DNA of 18,312 nucleotides from an uncultured Eubacteriales bacterium. Lineage in GTDB: Bacteria > Bacillota > Clostridia > Oscillospirales > CAG-272. Location of the stretch: the NCBI GenBank assembly GCA_900547725.1, contig URHR01000039.1, positions 1 to 18,312 on the forward strand, given 5' to 3'. The translations under genes were made by a program, and so were the position numbers. Within the stretch, counting starts at the first letter, position 1. Each line of letters begins with the position of its first letter. Of this stretch, positions 1 to 6,678 are shown piece by piece. Below the pieces are notes generated by a model, which saw only the letters and a list, made by a program, of their open reading frames with translations, was not told the DNA's origin and ran no database searches.

Positions 1-746
1 TCGCTGTGCGTATAGATGTTGATGCCCTTGCCCTCCGTCTGCTCGAGCAGGCGCTTCAAGTCGTGCAGGTCGTGGCCGGAAGCCACGATGAACGGTCCCT
101 TTTCCACCGTCAGCGGCACGGTGGTCGGCTCTGGCGTGCCGTAGGTCTCCGTGTTGGCCTTGTCGAGCAGCGCCATGCAGCGGTAGTTTTTCTCGCCGAC
201 CTCCAGCACAAGGGGGAGCAGGTCATCCATGCCCCAGTCCTCGCCGATGGCAAACAATGCCTTGGCAAAAAAGCGGTTGACCTCGCCGTCCGTATAGCCC
301 AGCACCATCGCGTGGTAGGCGTACGCCGCCATGCCGCGGATACCGAACAGGATAAGCGACTTGAGACTGCGGATGTCCTCGTCCGCCGTCCAGAGCCGCG
401 AGACATCGTAGTCATTGTTGTGCCCGCAGGGCGACATGCAGGACGCACAGTCCGGCACAAGACGGCTCTTCTCCGCCCTCACGCGTGCAGTCACATCGCG
501 GATGGCCGCCGCGTCAAAGTTCACATTCGTGAGCGTAGTGAAAAGTGCCTCGATGATGAGGCTCCATGTGCCCTCGTTCACGCCGGGGCTGCCGTCCGCA
601 GCGCGGGCAAGGCCGATGAGCGCGCCGGTCAGTTCGTCCTGCAAATTTGCCGTCTCGGCGCTCTTTCCGCACACACCCGCGCTGCCGGTGCAGCCCGTGC
701 AGTGCGCCGCCTGCTCGCACTGAAAACAAAACATCTTGTTGTCCAC
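1..746 (-). CDS. hcp: Hydroxylamine reductase (hybrid cluster protein), 5' two-fifths, cut by window edge
   Basis: Hcp is a cytoplasmic iron-sulfur protein with a cubane cluster and a hybrid Fe-S-O cluster; it reduces hydroxylamine in vitro and is linked to NO/nitrosative stress. The visible 248 codons begin MDNKMFCFQCEQ. The N-terminal cluster cysteines are C7, C10, C19 and C26 (C-x2-C-x8-C-x6-C). The segment ASGHDLHDL contains H225, which matches the conserved histidine ligand of the hybrid cluster. The family is usually about 550 residues, so the C-terminal part with the remaining ligands lies outside the window. The start is a GTG at 746-744, nine bases after GAGGAGG; the ATG four codons later (MFCFQCEQ) is the alternative. 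It lies 46 bp downstream of the ferredoxin-like gene on the same strand with no terminator between them, so the two probably form one operon. Glycine codons are mostly GGC, as in highly expressed genes. Identification is very secure. Confidence 0.96.
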   Translation of the reverse strand, partial: MDNKMFCFQCEQAAHCTGCTGSAGVCGKSAETANLQDELTGALIGLARAADGSPGVNEGTWSLIIEALFTTLTNVNFDAAAIRDVTARVRAEKSRLVPDCASCMSPCGHNNDYDVSRLWTADEDIRSLKSLILFGIRGMAAYAYHAMVLGYTDGEVNRFFAKALFAIGEDWGMDDLLPLVLEVGEKNYRCMALLDKANTETYGTPEPTTVPLTVEKGPFIVASGHDLHDLKRLLEQTEGKGINIYTHS

Positions 747-792
747 CGAAAAAATCCTCCTCATTCTGTGGTCTTATCGATCATAGGATGAC

Positions 793-1506
793 TCAAATCG
801 TATCCAGTATTCTCCCGTCCGTCGAGATCGTCACGACCTGCCAGGGGATGAATTTACCGCTATTTTGCAGCGCGGTCTTTGCCGCGTGCTCGAGCCCGCC
901 GCAGCATGGGACCTCCATTCGCACGACCGTCACGCTCTTGATGTCATTTTTTGCGATGATCTCGGTCAGCTTTTCGCTGTAATCCACGCTGTCGAGTTTC
1001 GGGCAGCCGACGAGCGTAATGTGGCCCTTGATGAATTTCTCGTGGAAGGCCGCGTAGGCGTACGCCGTGCAGTCCGCCGCGATGAGCAGCTTTGCGCCGG
1101 AGAAATACGGCGCGTTCACGGGCACGAGCTTGATCTGCACCGGCCACTGGGAGAGCTGGCTCTCCTGCGCAGCAGGAGCCGCCGTTTCAGATGCCGCCTT
1201 GTGCGCAAAGGTCTTGAGCTGCATGCCGGCGCAGCTGTGGTGCAGTGTCATCCCCTCCTTCTGCATTCTCTTCTGCTTGTTTTCAAGCACCGCCTGCTCG
1301 TCGTAGGCCGCGGCCTCGCGCTCGACAAAGGAAATCGCGCCGGTCGGGCAGGTCGGCAGACAGTCGCCCAGGCCGTCGCAGTAGTCGTCGCGCATCAAAC
1401 GCGCCTTGCCGTTCACCATTCCGATTGCGCCCTCGTGGCAAGCCGCCGCGCAAGCGCCGCAACCGTTGCATTTTTCTTCGTCAATGTGAATGATTCTCCG
1501 AACCAT
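793..1506 (-). CDS. Ferredoxin-like 4Fe-4S protein, partner of hcp
   Basis: This 237-residue cytoplasmic protein probably passes electrons to Hcp. The first cluster motif is complete: C13-x2-C16-x2-C19-x3-C23. The second has C43, C49 and C53-P, but Leu46 replaces the expected second cysteine (segment CDGLGDCLPTCP), so it may bind a 3Fe-4S cluster, use another ligand, or bind none. A linker with C92 leads to a C-terminal domain (about 120-237) with C146, C168 and a PCCGG motif (C201, C202), suggesting further redox or metal sites. A ferredoxin-like gene next to hcp is a known arrangement in anaerobes (called frdX in regulon studies). The ATG at 1506 follows GGAGG at good spacing, and a promoter lies just upstream. 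The family assignment is firm; the electron-donor role rests on context. Confidence 0.88.
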   Translation of the reverse strand: MVRRIIHIDEEKCNGCGACAAACHEGAIGMVNGKARLMRDDYCDGLGDCLPTCPTGAISFVEREAAAYDEQAVLENKQKRMQKEGMTLHHSCAGMQLKTFAHKAASETAAPAAQESQLSQWPVQIKLVPVNAPYFSGAKLLIAADCTAYAYAAFHEKFIKGHITLVGCPKLDSVDYSEKLTEIIAKNDIKSVTVVRMEVPCCGGLEHAAKTALQNSGKFIPWQVVTISTDGRILDTI

Positions 1507-1538
1507 GTGAAATCCTCCGTTTCGTGGTTTATGACTCC

Positions 1539-1580
1539 ATTATACCGAATTCCGGCGACAAATTATGTTGTGATCGCAAC
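1539..1580 (-). promoter_or_regulatory. Promoter of ferredoxin-hcp operon with CRP/FNR-like palindrome
   Basis: On the minus strand a perfect -10 TATAAT lies at 1544-1539. No good -35 is present at 17 bp. Instead there is a 14-bp near-palindrome, GTTGCGATCACAAC (1580-1567), which differs from its own reverse complement at one symmetric pair of positions. If transcription starts near 1532, its centre is at -41.5, the standard class II position for CRP/FNR-family activators. HcpR-type members of that family control hcp in anaerobes. The sequence is observed; the regulator is inferred. Confidence 0.6.
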
Positions 1581-1601
1581 ACTTTGATTGCCGCTTTGCG
1601 G

Positions 1602-1641
1602 AAAAAGCGCCGGGATCTGCCGCACATGGCAGATCCCGGCG
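1602..1641 (-). terminator. Rho-independent terminator of the GH36 gene
   Basis: A 14-bp perfect stem (1608-1621 with 1628-1641) encloses a 6-nt loop and, read on the minus strand, is followed by a TTTTT run (1606-1602). It lies 7 bp past the GH36 stop and separates that gene from the ferredoxin-hcp promoter. Confidence 0.9.
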
Positions 1642-1648
1642 TACTCGC

Positions 1649-3844
1649 TCAGATTGCAACGAAGTGCAGACGGGTGGAGTTGAAATCTACATGGAGATCG
1701 GAAATCCGGTAACCGTAATTCATCAGCGTGTCGCCGTGGTATTCCTCGCCCGTTTCCTCCACGCGGTATACCTTTTCGGGATCAAGCCCCTGCAGTTTCA
1801 CGCGCCGCCGCGACTCAATCGTTCCACGGATGGTCACATGGGTCAGAAGCGCCTCGGAGCGGTCGGGGGAGACAAAGCACCACGCGCATTCCGTGCGGTT
1901 CTTCCATGGGGAGATCAGGCGGTAGTAGTCGCCGTAGTGGGTCAGATCGTAGTACTTGTGATAGTCCGCGCACTGCCGGCGGATCAGCGCCTTTTCCTCG
2001 TCCCCGAGCGATAAAAGATCCAATTCGTAGCCGAAAGAGCCGCCCAACGCAACGTTTCCGCGCGTGGTAAAGGGCGTGGTGCGCTTCAGCTGATGATTTG
2101 GGCAGGCGGAGACGTGCGCGCTCATCGACGACGGCGGGTAAACCATCGAGGTGCCGTACTGAATGTCCAGCCGCTCGATTGCGTCGGTGTCGTCGCTTGT
2201 CCAGATCTGGGGCGCGTAGTAGAGCCATGCGGGGTCAAACCGTCCGCCGCCGCCCGAACACCCCTCCAGAAGCAGATCGGGGTAGGCGGTGTGCAGGCGC
2301 TCCAGCAACTCGTACAGTCCGAGACAGTAGCGATGGTAGACCTCGCCCTGACGGTCCTTTCCGACGCTTACGCTGCCGACCTCGGTCAGATTGCGGTTGA
2401 AATCCCACTTGATGTAATCGATGCCGCATTCGTCAATGATCGAGCTGATGCGTCCGTAAAGGTATTCCCGCACCTCCGGACGGGTCATGTCGAGGACATA
2501 CTGCCTGCGCCCGACCGACAGCGGACGTCCTTCGCTGTGCAATGCCCAATCGGGGTGCGCGCGGTAGAGATCGCTGTCGGGAGAAATCATTTCCGGTTCG
2601 AACCAAAGACCGAACTTCATTCCCAGTCCGTGAATCCGTTTTACCAGAGCGGCAAGTCCGCCCTTCAGCTTGTCCTCGTTGACGTACCAGTCGCCAAGCG
2701 CGCAGTTGTCGCTGTTGCGCTTGCCGAACCAACCGTCGTCCAGAACCAACATTTCAATGCCCAACCCCGAAGCTTCCTCTGCAAGGGCGTAAATCTTCTT
2801 TTCGTCAAAGTTGAAGTAGGTCGCTTCCCAGTTGTTGACCAGAATCGGGCGGCGCTCGGTTTTCCACTTGCCGCGCACCAGATGGTTGGCGTACAGCTTG
2901 TGGTAGGTGCGGCTCATGTCGCCGAAGCCGTGGGAAGAAAGCACCGAGACTGCCTCGGGCGTTTCAAAGACTTCGCCCGGAGCAAGATGCCAGCGGAAGC
3001 CTTCGGGATGAATGCCCATGAGAACGCGCCCGCCGCCGTCGGTGTCCATTTCCGCCGAAGCGAGAAAGTTGCCCGTGTAGATCAGGCTGAACCCGCAGAC
3101 CGTGCCGCTTTCTTCGGTTGCGGTCTGCTCGCAAAGCGCGAGGAAGGGGTTGTGGGTGTGCGAGGACGCGCCGCGCAGACTTCCGACCGACTGCGTGCCG
3201 TGCATCATGGGAATGCGTTCAAACTGCCGTTCCCTTGCCCAGTCGCCGTAAAGGTGAACGACGTCGGTATCGCGGATGTCGTCAAAGTCCACGCAAAGGC
3301 TGAGCGCCCGCTCCAGCTCCATCGGCTGTGCCGAGGCGTTCCGGATCGCGGCGCGGCGCGCGATGGCGGCGAGGTCGCGGAACACCGTATAGAACAGCGT
3401 GACTTCCGCGCCGCTCACTTTGTCGCGGCAGAGAATTTCCAGCGTGTCGGCTTCCTCCCCGGTTGCGTAGGTGGCGGGCTGACCCGCGAGCGCGGGCTTT
3501 CCTGCATAAATACGATGCGAAACATAGGTGATGTCGGTATCCAATGTGCCCGTGTCGGCGCGGCGGACGGCAAGCGCAGTCCCGCGGCAGTCGGCGCGAC
3601 CAAAGCAGGGGTACTCCATCGGAGAGAGGTCAAGGCTGAAGAAATCCGAAACGGGAGTCTCGGGGTGTGCATGGAAGGAGGAGTGGTGCGTGATGGCGGC
3701 AAGCTTCTGCAGATCGCTGTCACTGATGTGTGCGCCGTAGTAGAGATGTACGAGGTAACCGAGTTCGGTGATGCGGAACGCATAGCTCGAATCTTTTGCG
3801 TCCAGACGGAAGGTTTTTGTTTGTTCGTTGTAAAGTATCGGCAT
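1649..3844 (-). CDS. Alpha-galactosidase, glycoside hydrolase family 36
   Basis: Retaining enzyme that releases terminal alpha-1,6-linked galactose from melibiose, raffinose-family sugars or galactomannan fragments. At 731 residues it has the usual length of bacterial GH36 enzymes: an N-terminal beta-sandwich (about 1-320), a TIM barrel (about 330-650) and a C-terminal beta domain. Visible motifs are NNWEATYFNF, LDDGWFG (about 371), the nucleophile D481 in KWDFN, and the acid/base D551 in WTSDD. The 70-residue spacing between the two catalytic residues matches characterised GH36 enzymes. There is no signal peptide, so it is cytoplasmic and must act on imported oligosaccharides; no transporter is in the window. 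The start MPILYNEQTK follows AAAGGAT; an upstream in-frame ATG at 3913 lies inside the -35 box and is rejected. The gene is monocistronic, with its own promoter and terminator. Confidence 0.95.
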   Translation of the reverse strand: MPILYNEQTKTFRLDAKDSSYAFRITELGYLVHLYYGAHISDSDLQKLAAITHHSSFHAHPETPVSDFFSLDLSPMEYPCFGRADCRGTALAVRRADTGTLDTDITYVSHRIYAGKPALAGQPATYATGEEADTLEILCRDKVSGAEVTLFYTVFRDLAAIARRAAIRNASAQPMELERALSLCVDFDDIRDTDVVHLYGDWARERQFERIPMMHGTQSVGSLRGASSHTHNPFLALCEQTATEESGTVCGFSLIYTGNFLASAEMDTDGGGRVLMGIHPEGFRWHLAPGEVFETPEAVSVLSSHGFGDMSRTYHKLYANHLVRGKWKTERRPILVNNWEATYFNFDEKKIYALAEEASGLGIEMLVLDDGWFGKRNSDNCALGDWYVNEDKLKGGLAALVKRIHGLGMKFGLWFEPEMISPDSDLYRAHPDWALHSEGRPLSVGRRQYVLDMTRPEVREYLYGRISSIIDECGIDYIKWDFNRNLTEVGSVSVGKDRQGEVYHRYCLGLYELLERLHTAYPDLLLEGCSGGGGRFDPAWLYYAPQIWTSDDTDAIERLDIQYGTSMVYPPSSMSAHVSACPNHQLKRTTPFTTRGNVALGGSFGYELDLLSLGDEEKALIRRQCADYHKYYDLTHYGDYYRLISPWKNRTECAWCFVSPDRSEALLTHVTIRGTIESRRRVKLQGLDPEKVYRVEETGEEYHGDTLMNYGYRISDLHVDFNSTRLHFVAI

Positions 3845-3884
3845 AGGCTTATCCTTTGTCTGATAAAATTTTGGGTACATTACC

Positions 3885-3913
3885 ATTTTAACATATTCGC
3901 GCGGAAAAATCAA
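3885..3913 (-). promoter_or_regulatory. Sigma-A promoter of GH36 gene
   Basis: On the minus strand, TTGATT (3913-3908), a 17-bp spacer and TAAAAT (3890-3885) give a start near 3878 and a leader of about 34 nt before the ATG at 3844. Confidence 0.7.
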
Positions 3914-3944
3914 GAGGAGATTCCGATTTTATCCGGTTTGGCTT

Positions 3945-3981
3945 TTGACAGAATTCGCACAAACAATAATAATTATTGTTT
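3945..3981 (+). promoter_or_regulatory. Candidate orphan plus-strand promoter overlapped by a 21-bp perfect palindrome
   Basis: TTGACA (3945-3950), a 17-bp spacer and AATAAT (3968-3973) resemble a sigma-A promoter pointing away from the GH36 gene. A perfect 10-1-10 palindrome (3961-3981; arm AAACAATAAT) covers the -10 box, as an operator would. No normal gene follows. About 60 bp downstream there is GGGAGG, an ATG and a 13-codon frame (4033-4074, MKFRLFPDCFETQ), then a hairpin with a T-run. The palindrome may instead control the GH36 promoter about 50 bp away. Both readings are speculative. Confidence 0.35.
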
Positions 3982-4072
3982 TTATTATCGGTATTGAAAG
4001 CCGATGTTGGATCGTATGCGGGAGGCAGGACAATGAAGTTCCGGCTTTTTCCGGATTGCTTTGAAACACAAT

Positions 4073-4109
4073 AAAAAAGGAAGGCTTCCGAGAGGAAACC
4101 TTCCTTTTT
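4073..4109. terminator. Bidirectional hairpin terminator
   Basis: The stem 4079-4089 pairs with 4094-4104 (one C-A mismatch, GAGA loop). It is flanked by six A residues on the left and five T residues on the right, so it can terminate in both directions. It sits 8 bp past the stop of the DUF4190 gene, which is its most likely user. Confidence 0.85.
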
Positions 4110-4117
4110 CTGCATAT

Positions 4118-4591
4118 TTATGATTCCAACGCGCCGGTATCGAGGGGATCCATATTGTTGCCGTTTATTGCCTTCATCATTTCCTGATACCACTCGTCGG
4201 CAAATTCCTTGCCAACGGTCTTTTCCATCCAACGATACATCCAGTCGATGACCTTTTGGTCGGTGGAGAGATCGGGAGCACCGGGCGTATCGGAAGAGGA
4301 GGTCATCACGGCAATGATGACAATGATGACAATCAGAAGCGCGACAATGCCGAGCACCAGACCGGCGATGGCTTTTCCGTTCTTCCCGCTTTTCTGCAGG
4401 GAAATCACCGAGAACACAATGGCAAGAATGGCGCAGATCCCCGCAACGGGGTAGAGACAGCAACAGCAGGGGCAGGACAGCACCAACGCGACAATGCCGA
4501 GCACCAACGAAGCGGTTGCAAAGCCGTCTCCCTTTTTCTTTTCGGGTTTGGGAGGCATCGGAGAACCGTCAAAATTGAATTGATTATCCAT
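4118..4591 (-). CDS. DUF4190-family small membrane protein
   Basis: A 157-residue membrane protein of unknown function. A polar N-terminus (MDNQFNFDGSPMPPKPEKKK) precedes two or three hydrophobic stretches: about 25-38, 46-66 and 74-96. The segments ATASLVLGIVALVLS and AIAGLVLGIVALL are the paired G-L/V-x-L-G-I motifs typical of DUF4190. Between the first two stretches lies an unusual cysteine cluster, C40-P-C42-C43-C44-C45. The C-terminal 60 residues are soluble and helical, rich in Met, Trp and acidic residues (DWMYRWMEKTVGKEFADEWY). The start is supported by AAAGGAG eight bases upstream. It has its own promoter and is transcribed away from the DUF2752 gene. Confidence 0.82.
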   Translation of the reverse strand: MDNQFNFDGSPMPPKPEKKKGDGFATASLVLGIVALVLSCPCCCCLYPVAGICAILAIVFSVISLQKSGKNGKAIAGLVLGIVALLIVIIVIIAVMTSSSDTPGAPDLSTDQKVIDWMYRWMEKTVGKEFADEWYQEMMKAINGNNMDPLDTGALES

Positions 4592-4623
4592 GGAAATTAC
4601 TCCTTTTCGTTCAGACTACTACC

Positions 4624-4652
4624 ATTATAGCACATCCCGCGAAAAAAAACAA
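4624..4652 (-). promoter_or_regulatory. Promoter of DUF4190 gene
   Basis: On the minus strand, TTGTTT (4652-4647), 17 bp and a perfect TATAAT (4629-4624) stand about 33 bp before the start codon. The promoter is back to back with that of the DUF2752 gene; only 29 bp separate the two -35 boxes. Confidence 0.72.
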
Positions 4653-4681
4653 TCGTTTCCGAAAAATTTACCTCAAAAATC

Positions 4682-4710
4682 TTTTCAGGCAGACCGCTTT
4701 GTGTTATAAT
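4682..4710 (+). promoter_or_regulatory. Promoter of DUF2752 gene
   Basis: TTTTCA (4682-4687), 17 bp and a perfect TATAAT (4705-4710). The predicted start near 4717 rules out translation from the in-frame ATG at 4699 and supports the ATG at 4744. Confidence 0.65.
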
Positions 4711-4743
4711 AAAGAAAACCGAAAAAAAAGGGGGGCGAACGGA

Positions 4744-5214
4744 ATGAAAAAACGAATCGACCGCAAAACGGCAAAGCGGTTTGCGCTGTTTCATCTCATT
4801 CCGCTTACCTGCGCCGCGCTGTTTCCGCTCTATCGGTATCTGATCGGGCTTCTGCCGAAGCGCATGACCGGCTGTGTTCTGCACGATTGGCTGTTTCTCT
4901 ATTGTCCGCTCTGCGGCGGAACGCGCGCCGTGGAGGCGCTCCTGCGACTGAATTTTGCGGCGGCGTTTCACGCAAACGCGTATGTGGCGCTTCTGGCGGT
5001 TGTGGCGTTGGCGCATTACATCGTGGCGTGGGTGCGGCTGTTGCGCGGCAGAACCGTGCTGTTCCGCTTCCTTGCATGGGAGTGGATTGCCGCTGCAGTG
5101 CTGTTGCTTGTTTACGGAGTGCTGCGGAATGTTGCGATGATCCGCCTCGGTTACGATCCGCTCGGCGACCTCGGCGCCTTCTGGAATGGAATCCGAAAGA
5201 CCTGTTCATACTAA
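4744..5214 (+). CDS. DUF2752 domain-containing membrane protein
   Basis: A 156-residue polytopic membrane protein. The segment CPLCGGTRAVEALLRLNFAA carries the DUF2752 hallmark C-P-x-C-G-x-T-R, followed by the usual helix that begins within the F-A-A-A-F-x-x-N-A stretch. Three hydrophobic segments are visible, near residues 13-35, 75-95 and 118-140. The biochemical role of the family is unknown; the paired cysteines could bind a metal or form a disulfide. The start MKKRIDRKTAKR follows an AAGGGGGG ribosome site. The stop codon lies in the loop of a terminator hairpin, and the glycosyltransferase gene starts 37 bp further on in the same direction. Confidence 0.85.
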   Translation: MKKRIDRKTAKRFALFHLIPLTCAALFPLYRYLIGLLPKRMTGCVLHDWLFLYCPLCGGTRAVEALLRLNFAAAFHANAYVALLAVVALAHYIVAWVRLLRGRTVLFRFLAWEWIAAAVLLLVYGVLRNVAMIRLGYDPLGDLGAFWNGIRKTCSY

Positions 5215-5233
5215 TGCGGAACAGGTCTTTTTT
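5196..5233 (+). terminator. Terminator overlapping the end of the DUF2752 gene
   Basis: A 12-bp perfect stem (5196-5207 with 5219-5230) and an 11-nt loop containing the TAA stop are followed by six T residues. The next gene's ribosome site (GGAGG, 5238-5242) begins 5 bp later, so that gene would be expressed only by read-through or from a promoter I could not find. Confidence 0.85.
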
Positions 5234-5251
5234 CTATGGAGGAAACAAGGA

Positions 5252-6346
5252 ATGATGAAGATCCTATATGTCATCTCCGACCGCAATATCGGCGGCGCGG
5301 GGATTCAGCTTCTGAATATTCTGCGCCATCTGAACCGCCGCGAATTTGCCGTTACCGTCGCGTTGCCGTTCCGGAGTCGTCTGCGGGAACGTCTGCTTGC
5401 CGCACATATCCGGATTCGCGAGCTTGAGAATCCCTGTGAGGAACTGTCTTTGCGCGCGGTGTGCGAACTGGCGCGCGTGATCCGGGAGGAACACCCGGAC
5501 ATTGTGCACACCAATGCTGCCGTAGCCGCCAGAGTGGCGGGAAAGCTGACGGGCAGGCGCGTGATTTTTACCCGCCACTGCGCGTATCCCGCCGCGGCGA
5601 ACGCAACACCGACTGCGGCAAAACTTGCAAACCGTCTGCTGACCGACCGCGCCGTTGCAACCGCGGCGGCAGCCGCACGGGATCTGATTGCGATGGGCGT
5701 GCCGTCGGGGGCGATCACGGTGATTCTCAACGGCTCGGACCCCGTGCGCGAGGTCGGCGCGGAGGAACTGAACGCGTGGCGGGAAAAGCTGTCGCTTGAC
5801 GGGGACGACTTTTGCGTGGGCATCTGCGCGCGTCTGGAGTCGTGCAAGGGGCATGACGTATTTTTGCGCGCCGCGAAGCAGGCTGTCGGGCGGATGCCGA
5901 ACCGCCGCTTCCGGTTTCTCGTCATCGGGGACGGAAGCCGCCGCGCGGAGCTGGAACGCATGACCGCGCAGTCAGGACTCTCCGAAGCGGTGCGCTTTAC
6001 GGGGTTCGTTCAAGACGTTGCGCCGCTTTACCGCCTGATGCGGCTGCACGTCAATGCCTCGCGGGGAACAGAGACCTCCTGTCTTGCCGTTTCCGAGGCA
6101 ATGAGCGCGGGCGTTCCCGAACTGGTCAGCGACTATGGCGGAAACCGCGAAATGATCGGAGAAAGCCTTGCGGGAATCGTGTTTCCCGAGGGTAATGCCG
6201 GAGCGCTTGCCGACGCGATCTGTCGGGTGGCGGGGGACGGAAAATTGGAGGACTCCATGCGCCGCGCCGCCGTTTTGCGTTACCGCCGCCTTTTCACCGC
6301 CGAACGCATGACCGACCGCCTGATGGCGGTGTACAGAGGAATGTAA
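5252..6346 (+). CDS. Glycosyltransferase family 4
   Basis: A 364-residue retaining GT-B glycosyltransferase, probably transferring a sugar from a nucleotide-sugar donor to a cell-envelope glycan or lipid carrier; donor and acceptor cannot be read from sequence. The N-terminal Rossmann domain begins MMKILYVISDRNIGGAGIQ with the glycine-rich acceptor loop, followed by DIVHTNAAVAARVAG and FTRHCAYP. The C-terminal donor domain (about 185-364) has VGICARLESCKGHDVFLRAA, FLVIGDGSRR, RFTGFVQDVAPLY, the E-x7-E pair E274/E282, and YGGNREMI. No membrane segment is present; it would act at the inner face of the membrane. The start at 5252 has GGAGG nine bases upstream; the adjacent ATG at 5255 is equally possible. 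Confidence 0.92.
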   Translation: MMKILYVISDRNIGGAGIQLLNILRHLNRREFAVTVALPFRSRLRERLLAAHIRIRELENPCEELSLRAVCELARVIREEHPDIVHTNAAVAARVAGKLTGRRVIFTRHCAYPAAANATPTAAKLANRLLTDRAVATAAAAARDLIAMGVPSGAITVILNGSDPVREVGAEELNAWREKLSLDGDDFCVGICARLESCKGHDVFLRAAKQAVGRMPNRRFRFLVIGDGSRRAELERMTAQSGLSEAVRFTGFVQDVAPLYRLMRLHVNASRGTETSCLAVSEAMSAGVPELVSDYGGNREMIGESLAGIVFPEGNAGALADAICRVAGDGKLEDSMRRAAVLRYRRLFTAERMTDRLMAVYRGM

Positions 6347-6371
6347 GCGGATCTTACCGCGCTTTGTCGGG

Positions 6372-6448
6372 GCGGATTCCGTTCACAGCGCATATCGGAG
6401 TACCCGGTATGCGTTGCGGGAACGGGATCTGCTCCGCTTTTTGATTTT
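6372..6448 (+). terminator. Long imperfect hairpin, probable terminator of the glycosyltransferase gene
   Basis: Stacked stems (6372-6375 with 6434-6437, 6376-6384 with 6420-6428, and 6388-6394 with 6408-6414), separated by bulges, are followed by CTTTTTGATTTT. The remaining 120 bp to the next promoter are G-rich then A-rich; I see no gene there. Confidence 0.5.
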
Positions 6449-6566
6449 CGGACGGGAAGCCGTCGGTTTTGGGGCTTCTTTGTCGGGGCGGGGGGCGGAA
6501 GGTCGGAAAGGCGCGACCCGGGGCGAGAAAAAGACAAGAAAAAACACAAATTTTTTCGCAAGGCTC

Positions 6567-6595
6567 TTGATTCCTTCTTTCGGTTGTGATACAAT
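6567..6595 (+). promoter_or_regulatory. Promoter of gene A-gene B operon
   Basis: TTGATT (6567-6572), 17 bp and TACAAT (6590-6595) predict a start near 6602. The leader of about 77 nt contains a short imperfect hairpin (TCGGACAG...CTGCCCGA) before the ribosome site. Confidence 0.75.
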
Positions 6596-6678
6596 ATATA
6601 GTATGATAGAATGAGACGGGTGTCTTTGGGTCGGACAGGCTGTGTCTGCCCGAAAAACTTGGAACGGAGGATTCGGAT

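Noticed and set aside
2093..3997. Plus-strand open frame of 634 codons opposite the GH36 gene
   Set aside because: The minus strand encodes an unmistakable GH36 enzyme. The plus frame has no motifs and starts inside it.
3888..4463. 191-codon minus-strand frame overlapping the DUF4190 gene
   Set aside because: It is in another frame of a gene with clear DUF4190 motifs, and it crosses that gene's terminator and the GH36 promoter.
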